In this document: positions 24,080 to 36,934 of the stretch, in pieces
Numbering within the stretch: the stretch's first letter is position 1
Layout: each line of letters starts with the position of its first letter
Source: Hirsutella rhossiliensis
Taxonomy: Eukaryota > Ascomycota > Sordariomycetes > Hypocreales > Ophiocordycipitaceae
Direction of reading: 5' to 3'
Assembly (NCBI RefSeq): GCF_020360975.1
Contig: NW_025408676.1
Location: 1,240,001 to 1,304,000, forward strand
Length of the DNA stretch: 64,000 nt
Notes under the pieces: generated by a model
The model's database searches: none
What the model was told of the DNA's origin: nothing
The model's input: only the letters and a program-made list of their open reading frames with translations
Program-made: the position numbers and the translations under genes

Positions 24080-24529
24080 TATAATAACTAGTATTATTTC
24101 TAAGGGATAAACCTATTAAGGGGTTTATATTAATAGATATAATAGGGCATGGTCTAAGCAATAATAAGTATATTACGTTAGTAATAAGTTAGAGGTTATA
24201 GACTATAGACTATAACTAAGTAATTAGAATTAAAGATAGAATTATAATAAAGATCTATATTAAAAGCTAGAGAGCTATCTATTTAAAAGAGTAAAAGTAG
24301 GTAGCTATATATACCTATAGAGACTATCCTTAGATTATAGGCCTAGCTATAATCCCTAACGTTAGATCGTATAGAGCGTAGTAATCCTATTAATCCTAGA
24401 TTACTTAGATCTTTATAATCCCCTTGATCCTATATTTATTAGATAGTCGTACTAACTATTTATCTATTAGACTATATTACGTGCTTAACGCGGTCGACCG
24501 TTAGCGGCCTAGTAGCCGTAGTCATAATA
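24080..24529 (-). repeat. 3' LTR of B1
   Basis: 450 bp, equal in length to 31480-31929. On the plus strand it begins tataataact and ends gtcataata. Confidence 0.95.
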
Positions 24530-24546
24530 TAATATCTCCCCTCTTT
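24530..24546 (-). other. Polypurine tract of B1
   Basis: The minus strand reads aaaaagaggggagatat immediately before the 3' LTR; B2 has the equivalent at 43358-43374 (aaaaagaagggagatat). It fixes the element orientation. Confidence 0.75.
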
Positions 24547-27500
24547 TTAGTCTTATCTATAAGACCTATTATAGCTACCTTAGCCGCTATATATAAATAT
24601 ACCCTTATCGCGTTATATATAAGTATATCGTTCCTTATTTCTTTATCTTTTCGGGATATACTACTAATAGTATATCTAGTTATATATTAAAAAATCGTTC
24701 CTAAAAAGCCTCTAAGCGCGCTACTCTTACTAAATATATCGACTTAAGTAAAGATCCTACTAATATACTATATACTCGATACTTTAAGGTAAAGAAGATA
24801 AATTATTAGATAGCCGAAAATTCTTCGCGCTATAATAATTATATTACTAGTAGTCGTCCCTATTATAATAGTGTTTTAGTAGCCTTTTCTTATAGGTGTC
24901 TTTTAATTCTTTCTATATATAGTAGCTAATATATTTCTTTTAGTAACTAAATTATTAGTAAAGTAGCGTAGGCTATATTTTAAAGAGGAGGAAGTTAGGG
25001 AAGCCTTATTAAAGCTTTAGGTATAGCTTACGAACCTTTAGTTATAAATATCTATCGCCGTTAATCGTTTAGCTTATATTTAGAAGATTCGGAATCGTAC
25101 GAAGGAAAAGAGTTCTAAGTTATTTCGTCGTAGTATCTAAGAAGTAGATACTAAGGATAGCGTTTTACCTACGCTTAATACGTATAAGTATTAGGTAGTA
25201 AATAACTTATAATCGTTAGGCGTTCTTAATAAGGCGAATTAGTCCTCGTTTAGTATTAGCGAGGAGTTTATAGATCTTAGTCCTTTAATCCCTCCTAAAC
25301 CTTTTAGTAAAATTATTAAAGTAGAGAACTATAGTAGGTTAAGTGCTTAAGTAGTTCCTAAGTATTTTCTTCTAGTCTATATCCTTTCTACTTAATAAGG
25401 TATTCTTATTACTAACCTTCTTTTCTTATATCTAGTATTTATTTTACTTTATATTCTTAATCGTTATTAACTTTAATTTTTTCCTATAGTTTAGCGTTTT
25501 ATAGTACTAGTTCTAATAATAAGATATAAAATATTAGGTATATCTATATTATTATTAATAGCGAAAGTTTATAGTTAACTTTTAAAATAGTTTTCTTAAC
25601 CTTAAACGGTCTAAGTTTCTTAAAATCTAATTTATTACTTAGTCGTTTTATTTTAATATTTTATTATATAAGGTAGACTATATCTCCCTCTTAAAAGATT
25701 AGTCCCTATAATCTTTTCCGATTATAGTAAGTAGATATTTATTCTTTAACGAATTAAAGTTCTTATTATATTTCTTTATATAATTTTTATAGCTAATCTA
25801 CTTATAGTATCGCTTATTCCGCTTATAGTCCCTATTAAGTAACCTTAAATACTTCTAGGTTATATCTATAATTAGTATATACTAGTAAGAGCTTAGTTAT
25901 TTCCGTAACTAAGCTATTATAAGCTAGTTACGCTATTAGTAGCTATTTAACTTAATCGTTTTATTTATAGCTAATATAGTATCGTAAATATTATTTAAGC
26001 GTTTAGTTAAGTCGTTTTATTTATTTATCTATTTATAAGTAATAAGCTATACTAAGCTTATATTTCGTCCCTAATTATACTATAAGAGCTTACTAGAATT
26101 TAGCTATAAACGTGCTTCCTTTATTAAAGATAATCTTATTTAGTAGTCTATAATTACTAATAATTATTTATAGGAATATATATACTAGCTCTTCTATATT
26201 ACTTACTTCTTTATATAGTAAGAAGTATCTATACTTCGTTAATCTATCGGTAATAACGAATATATTATTATACTTAACGTTAGTTATAGGTTCTTTTAAT
26301 AGTAATAGCTTTATAATATAGTCGAAAGCTATCGAATCCTATAGTTTCTCTAGTACTAGTAGCGGTTATAATTCTCTATATAGTTTATATCGTTTAGCTT
26401 TACTTTATATATAAAGTTTATATTCTTTAATAACTTATCGTACTACTTCTTTAAGCTATAAGAAGTTATATTATTATTTAATCCGTTCTATTATTCTTTA
26501 GATTCCCTAGTATCTATATATTAGATATTTATATATATCTTATATAACTTTATCTCGTAATTCTAGTAGTATCTAGATTTTATTTTTATATATTAGAACT
26601 TCTAAATATCCTATATCGTATCTATTCGGTGCTTTATATTCTTTTATCTATTTTAGGATCTTTTAGTAAGTTAAGTCGTTAAGTTATACTTTAAATATTA
26701 TATTTAGCTATTATTACTAGTAGTTCCCGTTTTCGTTAATTTCTAAGAGCTATCCTTTTACTATAGGTGCCCCTATATTATAGTTACTTTATCGACTAAG
26801 GGTATTAGCTCGACCGTTTTTTATTCCTTTTCTATAGATTATTTCGTAGTCAAATTCTAATAAGTATTCGGCCTATTAAATCTATCGTCCGTTTAACTAT
26901 TACGTCGTTATAAAATATAAGATATTCTTATAGTCTATATAGACCTTAACTTTATATTTACTTTTAAGAAGGTAGTATTAAAATTCCTTAAAAGCTTAAA
27001 TAATTATAAGGAATTCTTTATTATAGATAGGGTAATTAAGTTCTACGCTATATAGCTTCTTTAAGTAGAATATAATTAATTATAGTCTTTCTTTATTATC
27101 TTTTTATTTAATTTATACTCCTAAAGTAAAGTCTAATATATCGGTTTTAAGTTTAATTTATCGTTTTAAATCGAAGGTAGTTAAGACTAGTTCTTATATA
27201 ATCGTAGTCTTAATATATTTAAAAGCTTTATTAGTTTTATTATCCTATATAAATTCTTTTTCCTTCTTTATTAAGTTATATAGTAGTGCTATAATCTTTC
27301 CGAAATTTTTAATAAATCGTCGGTAGTAATTTATAAATCCTAGGAAACTTTATATATCCTTAACGTTCTTTAGCGTTAGCTATTCTTTAACTAAGTTAAT
27401 CTTATCTTATTATATTTATATTTCTCTTAGTAAGATCGTATATTTAAGGAAGTCTACTTCCTATATATAGAACTTACTTTTCTTTAGTTTAACTAGTAAC

Positions 27501-29700
27501 TTTATATTTTAAAGTACGTAGAGTACCTTATAGATATATTCCTTATATTCTTCTAAGGTATCCGAGAAGATTAAGATATTATCTAGGTATACTACTATAA
27601 AGATATCTAAGTATTCGCATAGGATATTATTAATTATCCGTTAGAAGGTAGCTAGTATATTTATAAGTCTAAATAGTATTACTAGATATTTAAATAGTCT
27701 AAATTTCGTTCTAAAGGCTATTATCTATTTATATCCCCTTTTTATACGTATTAGGTTATAAGCGCCTTTAAGGTTAAGGGCTATAAACTATTTTTTACTA
27801 TATAGTCGATCTTATAGTTCTAATATAAGCGGTAATAGTATTCGGTCCTTTATTATAATATTATTTAAGCGTCTATAATCGATAACTAGTTATAGCTTAC
27901 CGTTTTTCTTTAAAATAAATATAACTAGGTAGCTTACTTTAGATATTAATATTTATATATATCCCTTTTATAGATTCTTATCGAGGTAGTCGTATAGCGT
28001 TTATAGTTACTTTTCGTTTAGGTTATAGATCTTATAGAATGTTAGCGTTATTCTATCCTTAAGATAAATTTCGTAGTCCTATTAACTATATTTAGGTAAC
28101 CCTATCTTAAGTTCTTCCTTAAAGAGTTTATTATATTTCTAGTATTCCTAAGGGATATTCTTTATTCTATCTTATAAGCTTTATTCTTTCTTTTAAGAGC
28201 TAGTTTCCCTTAACTTAAGCTCTTTATTAATTTATTTAAGGTCTTTTCTTAAAGTAGTAATAACTCTTTAGATCTTTATATTATATCCTTTATTTTATTT
28301 ATATTAGATACTAGGTTATATAGCTATATTAGTTAGTATATAGGTCTTATTAGTCGATTTTATTATATCTATTAGTTTAGTTACTATTTTCGTTTATATC
28401 GCTAAAGCCTATAATAATTTACTTAAATAGTTATCCCTTTTATCCTATTTAGTAGCTAAATTATCGTAAAATTTTACTTTCTTCTAAATCTACTAGTCTT
28501 AGAAACTTATATCTTCGTTTTAATATAGCTAGCTAGTTTTCTAGTTAATTAGTAAGTTGCTCTCCTATAGCTATAGAAGTCTTAATATAAGGTTATGTTC
28601 TTTAATATCTATAATATCGAAGTTAACTTATTTATCGTAGCCCTAGATATTAATATTAAGGTAATTAATCTCTATATTAATAATTCCGTTATTATAGTTA
28701 AAGGCCTCTCCTTTAATATTTATAAGTTTATATAGATTTATCTTATATCTCTATATAAGTCGGTAACGATTAATAACTTTAAGTAAAACGTAATTACCTA
28801 TCGCGCTATAGTCTAAAAGTATATATATATAATATCCCGCGATTTAAATATCTAATACTATTTAGTTGCTATAGCTTACCGTTACTATATATAGGGTCCT
28901 TAGATCTTATTATATCGTGCTAGTCTATAGCCCTTTTATAGATAGTATACCTTATTTTTTACTTAGTCTTTATTTATTTTATTTAAGTATTCTTCTTTAA
29001 TTTATTATTAATATCGTTTCTTTATATTTTCGTTATATAGTATCGTATTAAGGCTTAAGAGACTAATTTCTTATAGCTAATCGAAGATTTCTTATTTCTT
29101 AACGCTATATCGTTTATATTATACTACTTTATAGTTAATTATATACTATACTTTATAATTTTATTCGTTTTTATATTAAAGGTTAAGTTTTTATTTAGCG
29201 TCTTTTTATTTTTCGTATAGTGTTTTTATATCGATTCTTCCTTAGTTAAATATAGCCTATAGCCTTTATATATATTACTAATAATCTTTTAGTATACTGT
29301 TATATCGTTTATACTATACTTATTCTTTTTTATATTTATAAACTCTATAGTTTAGGTATATATATTCGTTATAATCTTTTTTATTATATTTAATTTATTA
29401 TATAAGTCTTTAAAAGATTAATAGTTCGGATACCTTAAAGCGAGTAGCGCTATACTATTCTTTTATTTTAGCGTATTTATAGATTTTATATATCTTTAAA
29501 AGATATCTCGTTAATAAGCTATAATTATCGCAGTATTTAAGTAGCGTGCTATAATTAGGTTCTAATAATATAACTTAGTTATTTAAGTAGCGTTAATCGA
29601 TTTTCTAGTAGTTTAGTTTTATACTTAAGTAGGGTTTCGAAAGTACTTATCCTTTAAATCTAACTAGGAAGGCGTTATATTATACCTTTATCTAAAAGTA
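24547..29700 (-). pseudogene. B1 pol remnant: protease region, RT, RNase H, integrase
   Basis: Minus-strand pol in gypsy order. The RT opens with YLVIFILKKNGK near 27880-27950 and .LVIDYRRLNNIIIKDRILLPLI just below it. The catalytic box is VVYLDNILIF at 27578-27589 (YLDD with the last Asp turned to Asn). Integrase is clear at about 26050-26300 (VITDRLTKYRYFLLYKEV, then NKGSTFIAKF). Protease is expected at about 29000-29700 by position only. The segment from about 25600 down to 24550 stays readable (KELKDTYKKRLLKHYYNRDD near 24865-24925) but I cannot assign a domain to it. Confidence 0.85.
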
Positions 29701-30379
29701 TATTATATAATCTAGGTAGATATATAATATCTATAAAATATACTTATAGTACTTATAAGTAAGTAGTATTTATAGATTGTCTTTAAATTCTCCTTATAGT
29801 ACTATTCTCGTTATAGAGCTATAAAGGTATTAACTATAGTAATAGCTATAGCGTAGTCTCCTTTATATAGTGCCGGTTAATACCGAATTAATATAGCTTA
29901 TTAGTTTTCTATAAGAATTTAAGGTATTTATTAGGTTTTAATTTTAAGTATTTCTTTAAATTCTTTAAAGTATAGAGCGTATTCTTTAATCGTAGCGTTT
30001 TCCCTTAGTAGTAAGGGTAGTAATATAAGTTCGTTCTCGTCTTCTATTTCTCTAAGTATTTCTTATTCTTTAAAGCTTATATCGTCGATACTTCGTTATT
30101 CCTCTTTAAGTAGTTATCTAAGTTTTATAAGTATAAGGGCTATATCTATATCTTCTTTATTATATTACTTATAGACTACCTATTATTATTATCGATCTTT
30201 ATTTTATATATCCTCCTAAAATCGTTTACTATTCTTCTTAATTTAGTTTTAAGAGACTCTTTTAAGATAGAGGTATTTTAGTTCTATAAATTTAACTTAT
30301 TTCTATATTTTAAGATCCCTTTATTATATTATTATAAGGGTCTTCTTTAAGGGCTTTAGGAACTATCTAGTACCGTTCT

Positions 30380-31470
30380 TATCGCTTAAGTATACTATAT
30401 ACTTATCGTCGTAGTATATAGTCTAACTAAGGAGTTTATACTTTAGTTCCTATCTATTAATAGCGTTTAGGTATTTCTTACCTTCTAGGGCTAGTACTTA
30501 ATAGGTTTTCTTCTCCTTATAAGGTTATCTATATTCTTTAGAGTAATATCTAAGTTTCTTATAGTTAAAATACTTTCCTTTACTTTTCTATATTATATCT
30601 AGATCTATCCTACCTAGGTTAGTTATATAGGCATAGGTAATAGGAGTTTTACGCTTCTTTTTATAGTTAGCGCGTTAGCTAAAGTTATTTTTATAAGAAA
30701 GGTTCTAGTTTCCTCTTCTTTATTTCTTTTCTTAGCGTCGCGTATACTATCTATTATCGATTTATACTACTATAGTAATATAGTCTAAGAGGTTATTAGG
30801 TCGATTTTCCTTATAGAGCTCGTCCTTAACTTCTTCTTTAAGCCTATCGTAGAATCGTAATATAAGGGGTTCGTCGTCCTAATTAAGCTTTAAGGTAACT
30901 TAACGGAACTTTATAGTATAATTTAATACTAAGATCCTTTATTAGAGTTCTCGAAGTTTTTATTTAGCTTCTCGTTCCTTATTAGTTATTCTAAATACCT
31001 TTATAATAGCTTCTTCGAATCCTTAGAAACTAGCAAAGACTTTATCTATTTCGTTATCTCGTCGCGCTAGTTAGTTATAGAGAAAGTCCCTTATAATAGG
31101 TCTAAACTAAGCGAGTGCTATTTTAGATAAATAATTTCCTATATAAAGTACCTTTTTAACTAGGTCTAAGAGTTTAGTAAGGTAAAACCGGTAGTAGGCT
31201 TTAAGTTAGGTAAGAAAGTCTTAAAGCGTGCCGTAAGTACTATCGAATAGTCCTAGCTATTTTAGTTTAACAACTTTTCTAAGGTCCCTAACTTATCCGT
31301 TACCTCCTTTATTCCTAAGTAACTATACCTTATATTAAAGGGTAATAATCTCGCGTATTATATCTTAAGGCGATATAGTAGCTTTAAAGTTAGTTAATCT
31401 AGCTTACTATATAGGTATATTAATAGTTACGATATTACTTAAAGTAACGCGGTATTATACTAAATAAGAG
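30380..31470 (-). pseudogene. B1 gag remnant
   Basis: Minus-strand gag. DEPLILRFYDRLKEEVKDEL near 30810-30870, followed by NRPNNLLDYITIVV.IDNR, matches the capsid region of fungal Ty3/gypsy gag proteins. A zinc knuckle is recognisable at about 30530-30575 (YFNYKKLRYYSKEY, Cys turned to Tyr). B2 has the same region at about 50800-51850 and B3 its beginning at 1-404. Confidence 0.8.
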
Positions 31471-31479
31471 CTTTTAACG

Positions 31480-31929
31480 TATAACGACCGGTATTATTCT
31501 TAAGGGATAAACCTATTAAGGGGTTTATATTAATAGATATAATAGGGCGTGGTCTAAGTAATAATAAGTATATTACGTTAGTAATAAGTTAGAGGTTATA
31601 GACTATAGACTATAACTAGGTAATTAAAATTAAAGATAGAATCGTAATAAAGATCTATATTAAAAGCTAGAGAGCTATCTATCTAAAGGAGTAAAAGTAG
31701 GTAGCTATATATACCTATAGAGATTGTCCTTAGATTATAGGCCTAGCTATAATCCCTAACGTTAGATCGTATAGAGCGTAGTAATCCTATTAATCCTAGA
31801 TTACTTAGATCTCTACGATCCCCTTAATCCTATATTTATTAGATAGTCGTGCTAACTATTTATCCGTTAGACTATATTATATACTTAACGCGGTCGACTA
31901 TTAGCGGCCTAGTAGCTATAGTTATAATA
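31480..31929 (-). repeat. 5' LTR of B1
   Basis: 450 bp, partner of 24080-24529; differences are mostly transitions at CpG or TpA positions. It is flanked on the right by TSD taagg. Confidence 0.95.
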
Positions 31930-31934
31930 TAAGG

Positions 31935-34900
31935 CCCTCTAGGCAAAGAAGCTAAAGTCGCCCTTTAAGCTACGGTAGTAGATACCGGAGCGCTTTTACG
32001 ACCTCCTACCGCTATTTAAGTCCTAGGAAGTAAATAAGCTTAACTTATATAAGCTAGGGGTAGACTATAAGATCGTACTCTATACCGATAAGAAGGGGTA
32101 GGAACTACCCGCACCGTTTAGACCGCTATATAGTATATTATACGTAGAACTACTAGTACTAAAGAAGACGCTAAGGGACCTCTTAGATAAGGGTTTTATT
32201 TAAGTAAGTAGCTCTAAAGTAGGAGCGCTAGTCCTATTTATATATAAACTAAGGGGCGGGATATAGTTCTATTGCGATTATAGGGCTATAAACGTAATTA
32301 TAAGGCTAGACCGCTACCCCTTGCCCTTAATCTCGGATACGCTCTATAACCTTTTAAAGGTAAAGTAGTTTACGAAGCTAGATATAAAATAGGCGTTTTA
32401 TAAGGTACGGATCTTAGAGGGTAATAAGTAGAAGACAGCGTTCTATATACGCTATAGCTTATTCGAGTAACTTATAACGCCCTTCGGCCTCTTAGGAGCG
32501 CCCGCTACCTTCTAGCGTTATATTAATAACGTGCTTTAAGACTTCCTTAATAAGTTCGCCTCTATATATATAGATAATATCCTTATTTATATAAGCGGCT
32601 CCTATAAGGACTATATATAGAAAGTACGGAGGGTCCTAGAGCGCCTCTAACTTTATAAGCTCTACCTTAACCTAGATAAGTGCGAATTTAAGGTTAAGAG
32701 GGTTAAGTACCTAGGCTTTATTATCTACGCCGGCGTAGGTATATAGGCGGATCCCGTAAAGATCTAGGCGATTTAGGACTAGGCTACCTTAACTATATAG
32801 ATAGGCATACGGAGCTTCCTTAGGTTCGCGAACTATTATAGGATATTTATTAAGGGCTTCTCCTATATTATAATACCCCTAAATAAGATTACCGGGAAGC
32901 GGACCGCCTTTCGCTAAGGGCCTATATAGGAAGGAGCGTTCTATACGCTTAAGGACCTATTCTCTTAAGCCCTAGTACTACTTTAGTAGGACTTTAACCG
33001 GTCTATATTAGTTAAAGTAAACTATAGCGGCTAGGCACTTAGAGGAACGCTCTCTTAGGAGGTAGATAGGCGGAAGTAACCGGTAGCGTTCTACTCCTAT
33101 AAGCTAACCCTAGCGGAGCGGAATTACGCTATTTACGATAAAGAAATACTAGTAATTATTAGCTACCTCGAGTAATAGTAAGCGGAGCTCTAAAGCTATA
33201 AGAGCTTCGAGGTTCTTATAGACTATAGGAACCTTAAGTACTTTATAACTTACTAGTACCTCTCGGAGCGGTAAGCTTACTAAGCGGAGTATCTCTTATA
33301 CTTTAACTTCTTAATTAAGTACCGGCTAAGGCGGGACTCTATAGTCCTAGATATACTTTCCTAAAGGGATTAAGACCGGCCGACGGGAGTAGACATCGAG
33401 GCCTAGGATCTATAGCTTATCCTATAAGAAGCGCTACGGACTTATATAGGAGCTTCCCTAGTAAAGGAAGGCGCGGCGCTAACGGATAAGCCTTCCCTTA
33501 TACCTTCGCTTTAGCCTAGCGAGGAGAGATAGACCGGCCTAAGGGCACGTACGGCGTAAGTATTCTAAGATAAGGTCCTCTAGCGCTTATAGGATAAGAT
33601 ATCGTCTTTAAACTATACCTATAAGAGCGTACGCCGCGCTATTAAGTTTAGTACTTAATGCCTCGATCTAAAGCTAAAGCTAAAGGTATAAGTAGCCGAC
33701 TATTATATCGACTTATAAGGGCACCTACGTTAGCGGGGGAGACTATAGGTGCTAGGCGCGCCGTATACTATAGAAGCTAGGGAGAAGGATAGACCGCTAG
33801 AGCTAAACGAACGAAATAAGCTCCGAGGGAAGCTAGTTTAACTTATTTATAACTCTAGTATCGTAGGCTACCTAAGTAGGCAGGGTATAGTAGTAGGCCT
33901 TACGAGGGATTTCTACTAGCCCCTCCTATAGTACTACGTTCGCTGCTTCCTCTATAACTACGATATCTATAGCCGTACTAAGATTTAAAGGGCGTAGCTT
34001 AAGGGGCTACTTAAGTAGCTTCTAGTACCTAACTAGTTCTATATATATATATAGATAGACTTTATAACGGACCTCCTACTTATAGAGGGCGGCAACCGCT
34101 ATATATAGGTAATTAAGGACTAACTTAATAAGTTTATAGTATTAAAGCCGATACCGTTTATAAATATAGAGTCCTATATAAAGCGCTTCCTATAGTACTA
34201 GGCCCGCTTATATAGCTAGCTAGCCTTTATTATAAGCGATAAGGGATCGAATTAAACTAGCCGCTTTTAGTAGTACCTATACTAGCTACTTTAGATTATA
34301 TAGCTACTTAGTATAGTATATTACCTATAAACCGACGGAGGGCCTAAGAGGGTTAACTAGGAGGTATAGGCTTACCTATAGGCTATCGTAGCCTATAACT
34401 AAGTAGACTAAGACTATTAGCTCCCCGCGGCCTAACTTACGTTAAATAGTAAACTATATACCTCTATTAGGATAGCCCCTTTCTTTATAATATATAGCTT
34501 CGAACTACCCTTATTAGTTCCCTTTACCGTAGATATAGTAGTAGAGCAGTATAATAATTTATTACTAAAGGGCCGCGCCTCTACGTTTATATAAAAGCTA
34601 TAAGAGACTATAGATTATTGCTAATCCGCGATAGCCGCCGCGGCGTAAGATTAAGAGCAGCACGTTAATAAGACTAGGGCCCTAGTAGATAGGTTTATAG
34701 TAAGAGATAAGGTATAGCTAGACCTCCGTAACTATAGGTTAGTATAGCTAAAGAAAAAGCTTAACTAGCTATACGCGAAGTTTATAGTATAGAGGGTTAT
34801 TAGCCTATAAGTTATAGAGCTTAATAGTCTTTTAATAAGGGTCTATAATAAGATTAATATAGACCTCCTTTATAAAGCCTCCTTTAACCCGCTACCTAGA

Positions 34901-35157
34901 TAAGAAGTAGCGGACGCTTAACCGCCCGTAATTAAGGTAAAAGGAGAGGATAAGTTTAAGGTTAAAAAGATATAGGCCGCGCGCTAAAAAAAGGTTAGTA
35001 GGGGGAAACGCTAAGAGGTCCTCGTTAAGTAGCGTAGGTATCTTAACCCTATATAGGAACCTATATATAAGTTTATAGGAACTATAGCCCTTAATAAGTT
35101 TAAAGCCTTATTTAGAACGGTAAACGAGAATAATAAACTAATAAACTACCGATAGTA
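31935..35157 (+). pseudogene. A pol remnant: RT, RNase H, integrase, chromodomain
   Basis: Plus-strand continuation of A. RT shows LDKGFI and FYCDYRAINVIIRLDRYPLP near 32270-32330, FTKLDIK.AFYKVRI near 32370-32410, and the catalytic box YIDNILIYI near 32570-32590 (last Asp turned to Asn). RNase H follows to about 33260. Integrase core residues appear at IDFITDLLLIEGGNRYI near 34055-34110 and FIISDKGSN near 34230. The C-terminal chromodomain is readable near 35020-35110 (LVK.RRYLNPI.EPIYKFIG). The frame ends at TAG 35155-35157. Chromodomains of chromoviruses direct integration to heterochromatin. Confidence 0.9.
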
Positions 35158-36743
35158 GCCTAGGCTAAGACTACGAAGTAGGTATAGCGGAGGGGGCAGT
35201 TACGGTAATATAGGCAATATAAGCGTAATAGTATAAGCGGAGATAAAAATAGCGTTTATTATAAGGCAGAGCCCTTAGACTACCTAGGCTTATTCTTTAT
35301 TATTATTATTATTATTATCTTTATTATCGTTATCCTCGTCGGCCTCCTCTTTCTTATTAGCGGCAGCGGCGGTCTCTAGGGCGCTAAGGCGGCCCTCTAA
35401 GCCCGTAAGCTAGTCGGCGGCGGCGGCTCTAAGGGTAGAGGGGCGGCGGCTAGCGGCGGCGGTGGGGGCAGCGGCGGTAGCGGAGGCGGGCATAGCTAGG
35501 GGGACCGCCGATAGGGCGACGGAAGCAGTATCCCTAGCGCCGGGTACGTTAGAGGCGGAAATAGGGGAGTAGAGGAGTAGGACTTACTTAGGTATAAGGC
35601 CCTATCGGCTTAGGGCGCGGAGGTTACGGTGGCGGCGGCGGCGGCGGCGCTTAGTAGCCCCGCGCCTACCTGCGAGCCGGCCTTCTAAGCCGACGCTATA
35701 GCGAGTAGGACGGGAGGCGCCGCCTTATAGGCGCGGCCGGCTCGCGCGTACTAGTAGTAGCTACCGCCGTAGCGGCGCCCGGCCTAGTTAGAGTAGTCGA
35801 GCTCCTACGACGTATAACGTATATAAGGGGCTAAGTAGGCGGCGCTGGCCTATACTTAGCGCTTATACTATAGGAGGTTAGCGGATAACGTCTATTACGC
35901 TTACCTAACTATAGACTTATAAGGGTAGGGGAGACGGAGGCGGGGGCCGAGGGGCCGGGCGTTATAGGTAGCGGCGGGGACAGCGTCGTTACCCTAAGGG
36001 GCGACGTAAGAGCGAATAGCGTAGTAGAGGCGGCGGCGGCGGCGGTAGGAGCGGTAGTAGCGGCGCGGGCAAGAGCGGCGGCAGCGGTAGAGTCGTCGTC
36101 GGCCGCGGCTAGCACGGCGTCGACGAATAACTCTATACGCTCTAAGAAGGAGGAGGTAGGAGAGGGAGAGGCGGATATATCTATCGCGGAAGTTAGTATA
36201 ATAGAATATAGCCTCCCGCTCTATAAGGCGTAGAACTTACTAGTTAGAGTTATTATTATTATTAAGGCTATTATTACTACTACCGCTACTACTATAAGTA
36301 TACGTTAATAGAGCGGCCTATATAGCTAGGAATAAACTAACGCCTTAGGTAAAGTAGAACTTACCTATTAATACTACTACTACGGTTAAAGAAAGGAGAG
36401 AAAGAAGGGAAGGGGGAAAAGGGAGATGCCGCCTTATATACCCCTTAGTAGAGGATACTACCTAAGGTAGAGGGGACGGGTAACCTAAGGCTTATATAGG
36501 TCTAGACTAGCCGCCGGCTACTTAGGGGCGTATATAATAGGTTACGCCCCTATTTAAACGGCTAGCCGGCTAACGAGTATAGAGCCGGGTCCTAGCTACC
36601 CGGGCTAATAGGCGTAGGGATAATAGGGCTAGTAGGGCCGGCCCTATTAACGGGAAAGGGTAGGGAAGAGCCCGCGGTATAGGCTTAATTATATAGGAGC
36701 CGTTAATAGGGCGGCGCTACGCCGCGCTCGAGGGAGGGCATTA
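35158..36743 (+). other. A 3' region: GC-rich, antisense-open, with hairpin and polypurine tract
   Basis: About 1.6 kb between pol and the 3' LTR. It holds a (TTA)n run at about 35290-35322, long GCC/GCG-rich stretches to about 36120, the antisense pseudogene described separately, a hairpin at 36521-36553 (arms cttaggggcgta and tacgcccctat), and the polypurine tract cgagggagggca at 36729-36740. The plus strand is also open at about 35908-36226, an effect of the triplet composition. Confidence 0.7.
35284..36240 (-). pseudogene. Antisense Ala-rich, coiled-coil-like reading frame in element A
   Basis: The minus strand carries a protein-like frame in two parts. From 36240 to 35909 it reads a helical start (SFLERIELFVDAVLAAADDD) followed by an Ala/Thr/Pro-rich stretch. 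The open part of this, 36115-35909 (68 codons), is the longest uninterrupted ORF in the window, though it opens with GTG rather than ATG. After a probable frame change near 35700, about 35720-35285 reads to a C-terminus with LTGLEGRLSALETAAAANKK, an acidic patch and a poly-Asn tail, ending at TAA 35284-35286. Internal stops are TAG/TAA in Gln or Trp context. The LxxLExRLxxLE spacing suggests a coiled coil. The family is not recognised. Confidence 0.5.
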
Positions 36744-36929
36744 TATAAGAGTCTTTAACTATTATAGGTAATAGGCTTAGGCCGCGGCCTAAGCTATATA
36801 GTTACGTACGGAGGGCCGGATCCTATAAGTATAAGGGCGGGCTAGCCGCGTATAAAAGAGCTCTATATAGCTTATTAATATTATCCTATAGACGGCACCT
36901 ATATATACGCTTCTGCCTACTCCGTAATA
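36744..36929 (+). repeat. 3' LTR of A (186 bp)
   Basis: Partner of 22113-22298, preceded by the polypurine tract and followed by TSD aaggc. It contains the TATA-like tataaaag at 36851-36858. Confidence 0.95.
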
Positions 36930-36934
36930 AAGGC

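Larger units (their letters stand above)
24075..31934 (-). mobile_element. Ty3/gypsy element B1, minus strand, complete, TSD taagg
   Basis: Complete gypsy element (24080-31929, 7,850 bp) with TSD taagg at 24075-24079 and 31930-31934 and two 450-bp LTRs. The polypurine tract lies next to the left LTR and gag next to the right one, so it reads on the minus strand. It splits the protease-pol junction of A. B2 is a second copy with far fewer CpG sites; B3 and the solo LTR at 60056 are further members. Confidence 0.96.
22108..36934 (+). mobile_element. Ty3/gypsy chromovirus element A, split by B1
   Basis: Complete gypsy element (22113-36929) with 5-bp TSD aaggc at 22108-22112 and 36930-36934, short 186-bp LTRs and about 6.96 kb of its own sequence once B1 is removed. 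It encodes gag with a zinc knuckle, an aspartic protease, RT, RNase H, integrase and a C-terminal chromodomain in gypsy order on the plus strand. Unusually, about 1.6 kb separates pol from the 3' LTR, and much of this is open on the minus strand. Confidence 0.95.

Noticed and set aside
35909..36115. 68-codon minus-strand ORF as an intact small gene
   Set aside because: It starts with GTG, lies inside element A, is almost pure Ala/Thr/Pro from GCC-rich DNA, and is one fragment of a longer RIP-broken antisense frame. It is kept only as part of that pseudogene.
35908..36226. Plus-strand open frame over the same GC-rich block
   Set aside because: It is open because GCG/GGC triplets avoid stops on both strands. 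It has no ATG and no link to pol, and the minus-strand frame has the more protein-like C-terminus.
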